Assembly (NCBI GenBank): GCA_910578755.1
Contig: CAJTSZ010000089.1
Location: forward strand, 1 to 7,797
DNA length: 7,797 nucleotides
Source: an uncultured Oscillospiraceae bacterium
GTDB taxonomy: Bacteria; Bacillota; Clostridia; Oscillospirales; Ruminococcaceae
Direction of reading: 5' to 3'
Every line of letters starts with the position of its first letter. Positions within the stretch are counted from its first letter, which is position 1. The position numbers were made by a program, and so were the translations under genes. The notes under the pieces were generated by a model. It made no database searches. It saw only the letters and a list, made by a program, of their open reading frames with translations, and had not been told where the DNA came from. This document shows, piece after piece, positions 5,696 to 7,797 of the stretch.

Positions 5696-7189
5696 ATGAA
5701 CGATTTACTCAACTGTTTGGAAACCTGGCATCAGGAAAACCAGCACGAAAAAATAGTCGACGCCATACAAAATATTCTAAAGCAGCCCCAGGAGCCTGAG
5801 CTAAATTACCAGCTTGTTTGTCTGCTGGCCCGGGCCCTCAACAACCTTTCCCGTTACGGCGAAGCCCTGCAATGCCTGCGTTCCGTGGCGGACCAGGGCA
5901 AAAAGGATTCCCTTTGGCACTTCCGGGTTGGGTATGCTTTTTATTATTTGGGGCAAATCCACCGCGCTTTGGCCGAATTCCATGCAGTCCTCCATCTGGA
6001 CCCAGAAGATGAGGATGCCCCCACCTTTATTAGCTGGTGTTTGGAGGATATTAAAAACATCGACGGTAAAGAAGAAGCCCTATGTGATGTAGATGACGGG
6101 GAGGAAAACAATGAGGAGGAAGGCTCCGATTTCCCTGCTCCATTCTCCCCGGAACTATACAGCAAGGAAGAAATAGAAGCTGTGGAAGCCCATATCCAGC
6201 AGTATTTTGGCCCTTTTGACCAAGTTTTCCACGAAATTTTTTCCCCTGATATCCATGTAGATATTGCTGTAATTCCCCCCAATGCCCAGCACAATTACTA
6301 CACCCTTGTTACCATGGGTATGGGCGCCCATTATATGTCTGTTCCAGAAACGCTGATGGATTCCGGCCTGGACCGGGCGGAAATTCTCCTGTGCCTTCCG
6401 CCGGACTGGAACATATTTGGCAAGGAGGAAAAGGACTATTGGCCCATACGCTGGCTTAAAATTTTGGCCCGCCTCCCTGGGGAGCAGGATACCTGGCTTG
6501 GCTGGGGCCACACTGTCCCCAACCAGGAGCCTCTTGCGGAAAATACCGCCCTGTGCGGTATGCTCCTTGTTACACCTGGGGACTTCCCCGAGGATGCCCC
6601 TGTTTGTGTGCTGCCTAACGGAGAGGAAATAAACTTTTACCAGGCTGTCCCCCTTTACGAGGAAGAAATGGAATTTAAAATTGCCCATGGGGCCGATGAG
6701 CTTTTGGAACGCTTAAATAAAACGGCCCTTCAGGTGGTGAATGTCCACCGAGAAAATACATGCGCCTTTAATTCACCAAAGCAATACCTGCTTTCCCAAA
6801 AGGACATTCTCCCCATCCTTACCGATTGGGAGGGCCCCCAAGGCTGTTTGGCTACGGACCGCATTACCGTGGACGGGGAAAAAATTGCTTATATGTACCG
6901 TGAAAAGCCCCAGGAGGGCCACCCAACAGACAGTGGATGGCGTTTCCTTGCCGGGGATGAAAGCGCCGATTACTTGGACGACCCTTACCACACGGCTGTC
7001 TTTACCCTAAATACAATATGCAACTACGACCCGGATATTATCCCCTTCCTTAACGCACCCTACGGCGTTATTTACCGCCGCGGCAAGGATGGCGTTCTGC
7101 GTTTGGAACGGTTTACCCTGGGGGAAAATGGAGGGGAAGATTTGGAAGGGCCCCAGGACAAAAGGACGCCCCGGGGCAGGATAAATTAG
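5696..7189 (+). CDS. TPR / Suppressor-of-Fused / Imm33-like (DUF2185) multidomain protein
   Basis: This 497-residue cytoplasmic protein has three modules. Residues 36-104 form two TPR-like helical repeats (LLARALNNLSRYGEALQCL, then VGYAFYYLGQIHRALAEF and LHLDPED). An acidic linker (about 125-145) follows. Residues 160-348 are a SUFU domain: HIQQYFGPFDQVFHEIFS, VDIAVIPPNAQHNYYTLVT, the TMGMGAHYMSVP turn, AEILLCLPPDW and a WLGWGHTVPN segment. Residues 382-475 match the Imm33-like DUF2185 domain: CLATDRITVDGEKIAYMYRE, DSGWRFLAGDESADYLDDP and LNTICNYDPDIIPFLNAPYG. In bacteria SUFU and Imm33-type domains are known from comparative genomics as immunity modules of polymorphic-toxin systems, so an orphan or multi-specific immunity protein is a reasonable inference. 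No toxin gene is visible here. The start is supported by GAGGG (5683-5687) 8 nt upstream. The last 20 residues are hydrophilic and not part of a domain. Confidence 0.9.
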   Translation: MNDLLNCLETWHQENQHEKIVDAIQNILKQPQEPELNYQLVCLLARALNNLSRYGEALQCLRSVADQGKKDSLWHFRVGYAFYYLGQIHRALAEFHAVLHLDPEDEDAPTFISWCLEDIKNIDGKEEALCDVDDGEENNEEEGSDFPAPFSPELYSKEEIEAVEAHIQQYFGPFDQVFHEIFSPDIHVDIAVIPPNAQHNYYTLVTMGMGAHYMSVPETLMDSGLDRAEILLCLPPDWNIFGKEEKDYWPIRWLKILARLPGEQDTWLGWGHTVPNQEPLAENTALCGMLLVTPGDFPEDAPVCVLPNGEEINFYQAVPLYEEEMEFKIAHGADELLERLNKTALQVVNVHRENTCAFNSPKQYLLSQKDILPILTDWEGPQGCLATDRITVDGEKIAYMYREKPQEGHPTDSGWRFLAGDESADYLDDPYHTAVFTLNTICNYDPDIIPFLNAPYGVIYRRGKDGVLRLERFTLGENGGEDLEGPQDKRTPRGRIN

Positions 7190-7218
7190 CATTTTATTGA
7201 ATTTTTATACAATATTTT

Positions 7219-7262
7219 GCAGTTGATACGGGCTGAACGGCAGGAAAACTGCTGTTTATTTG
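7219..7262 (+). terminator. Weak candidate terminator after the SUFU/Imm33 gene
   Basis: A 6-bp stem GCAGTT (7219-7224) with AACTGC (7247-7252) encloses a 22-nt loop and is followed by a T-rich stretch (TGTTTATTTGT). The long loop makes it a poor intrinsic terminator, so read-through into the PAP2 gene is possible. A weak promoter-like pair, TTAGCA (7186-7191) and TACAAT (7208-7213) with 16-nt spacing, overlaps the preceding stop codon. Confidence 0.3.
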
Positions 7263-7287
7263 TAAAAATGGCTTTAAATATTACGAG

Positions 7288-7314
7288 AAAACCTCGAAAA
7301 ACCTCACAAAACCT
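7288..7314. repeat. Three AAAACCT repeats at exact 10-bp spacing
   Basis: AAAACCT occurs at 7288-7294, 7298-7304 and 7308-7314, exactly one helical turn apart, with a partial A-tract continuing at 7316-7321. The array ends just before the ribosome binding site of the PAP2 gene. It could be a phased A-tract bend, a set of protein-binding sites, or repeated RNA motifs in the leader. Confidence 0.6.
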
Positions 7315-7335
7315 GAAAAACATATGGAGAAAACA

Positions 7336-7797
7336 ATGAAAACTTTTTTAAAGGAACATCCCCATCTGTGGTTTCAAGGCTACTGGATAATTTACTTAAT
7401 TTGGTTTTTTTACCTGGAAGCGGTTACTGCACCCCAGTACATTGTCCACTGCTTTTTGGACGACATGATCCCTTTTTGCGAATGGTTTATTTTTCCTTAT
7501 ATCAGCTGGTTCCCCATGCTGGCTTGGGCTTTTGCTTTTCTTTGGCTGAGGGATGGCAAAAGCTACGACAAGCTGTGCCTTATGGCTTTTTCTGGAATGA
7601 GCCTGTGCCTGATTATTTACATGCTGTGGCCCAATGGCCTGGCCCTGCGCCCACAGGGTTTGCCCAGGGAAAATATTGCTTCCTCTGTTATGGCCCTCCT
7701 TTGGCAGGCTGATACCCCCTCTAACGTGTGCCCCAGCATCCACTGCCAAACCTCCGCGGCCATTGCTTTGGCTGTGACCCACTCCAAGCCGCTGGAG
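7336..7797 (+). CDS. PAP2 superfamily membrane phosphatase, 3' end outside the window
   Basis: The first 154 residues are present and the frame is open to the right edge. The start is supported by GGAG (7326-7329) 6 nt before the ATG. Hydrophobic segments at about 14-32, 50-71 and 80-98 indicate an integral membrane protein. The motif NVCPSIHCQTSAA (130-142) matches the second phosphatase signature (PSxH) of the PAP2 family, with His136 the expected catalytic residue. RPQGLPREN (105-113) sits where the family has its proline/arginine-rich first motif region. Members remove phosphate from lipid substrates such as phosphatidate or undecaprenyl pyrophosphate, or act in related head-group exchange. 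The exact substrate cannot be told. The third motif (SRxxxxxHxxxD type) would lie beyond the edge. It may be partly co-transcribed with the SUFU/Imm33 gene, 146 nt upstream, because the terminator between them looks weak. Confidence 0.82.
   Translation, partial: MKTFLKEHPHLWFQGYWIIYLIWFFYLEAVTAPQYIVHCFLDDMIPFCEWFIFPYISWFPMLAWAFAFLWLRDGKSYDKLCLMAFSGMSLCLIIYMLWPNGLALRPQGLPRENIASSVMALLWQADTPSNVCPSIHCQTSAAIALAVTHSKPLE

Noticed and set aside
6155..6688. Antisense frame within the SUFU/Imm33 gene
   Set aside because: The sense strand has clear domain matches and a good start site; the antisense frame has neither.
7396..7782. Minus-strand frame over the PAP2 gene
   Set aside because: The plus-strand frame has a good ribosome binding site, membrane segments and a PSxH motif; the antisense frame has no support.

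Overview
This window looks like a chromosomal segment of a Gram-positive anaerobe, most likely a gut Clostridia or Oscillospiraceae-type Firmicute. The evidence is indirect: strong GGAGG-type ribosome binding sites, sigma-A-type promoters (TTGNNN-17-TATAAT), roughly even base composition, and a gene set (DUF4417, AIM24, a TPR/SUFU/Imm33 protein, a PAP2 phosphatase) common in those genomes. The genus cannot be read from the sequence.

Layout. Positions 1-715 hold a decayed DUF4417 gene on the minus strand, broken at both ends. A short stretch in another frame follows it, and there is a perfect 14-bp hairpin near the window edge. At 795-871 is a complete tRNA-Arg(CCG) on the minus strand, with its own promoter (895-923) and a 10-bp hairpin just past its 3' end. 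A divergent promoter at 968-996 drives an AIM24-family gene (1196-1966, plus) through a leader of about 190 nt. That gene meets a convergent pair of minus-strand alpha/beta hydrolases at a 14-bp hairpin terminator. The pair is a 695-aa CocE/NonD (S15-type) hydrolase with an unusual N-terminal extension (2082-4169) and, upstream of it in transcription order, a small alpha/beta hydrolase (4289-5080).

A 615-bp divergent intergenic region follows. Its right half carries a near-consensus promoter whose -10 box sits inside two overlapping perfect palindromes, then a leader that can fold into a multi-branched structure. This leads into a 497-aa protein made of TPR repeats, a Suppressor-of-Fused (SUFU) domain and an Imm33-like (DUF2185) domain. 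The architecture resembles immunity proteins of polymorphic-toxin systems, but no toxin gene lies in the window. After it, three copies of AAAACCT at exact 10-bp spacing precede a membrane PAP2-type phosphatase gene that runs off the right edge.

How the genes relate. The two hydrolases are probably read in the same direction, with a possible second promoter between them. The SUFU/Imm33 gene has its own, probably regulated, promoter. The tRNA with adjacent gene debris suggests an old mobile-element insertion at the tRNA 3' end. I see no CRISPR array, intact insertion sequence or integrase. The best candidates for something undescribed are the double-palindrome promoter plus structured leader of the SUFU/Imm33 gene, and the gene debris beside the tRNA.
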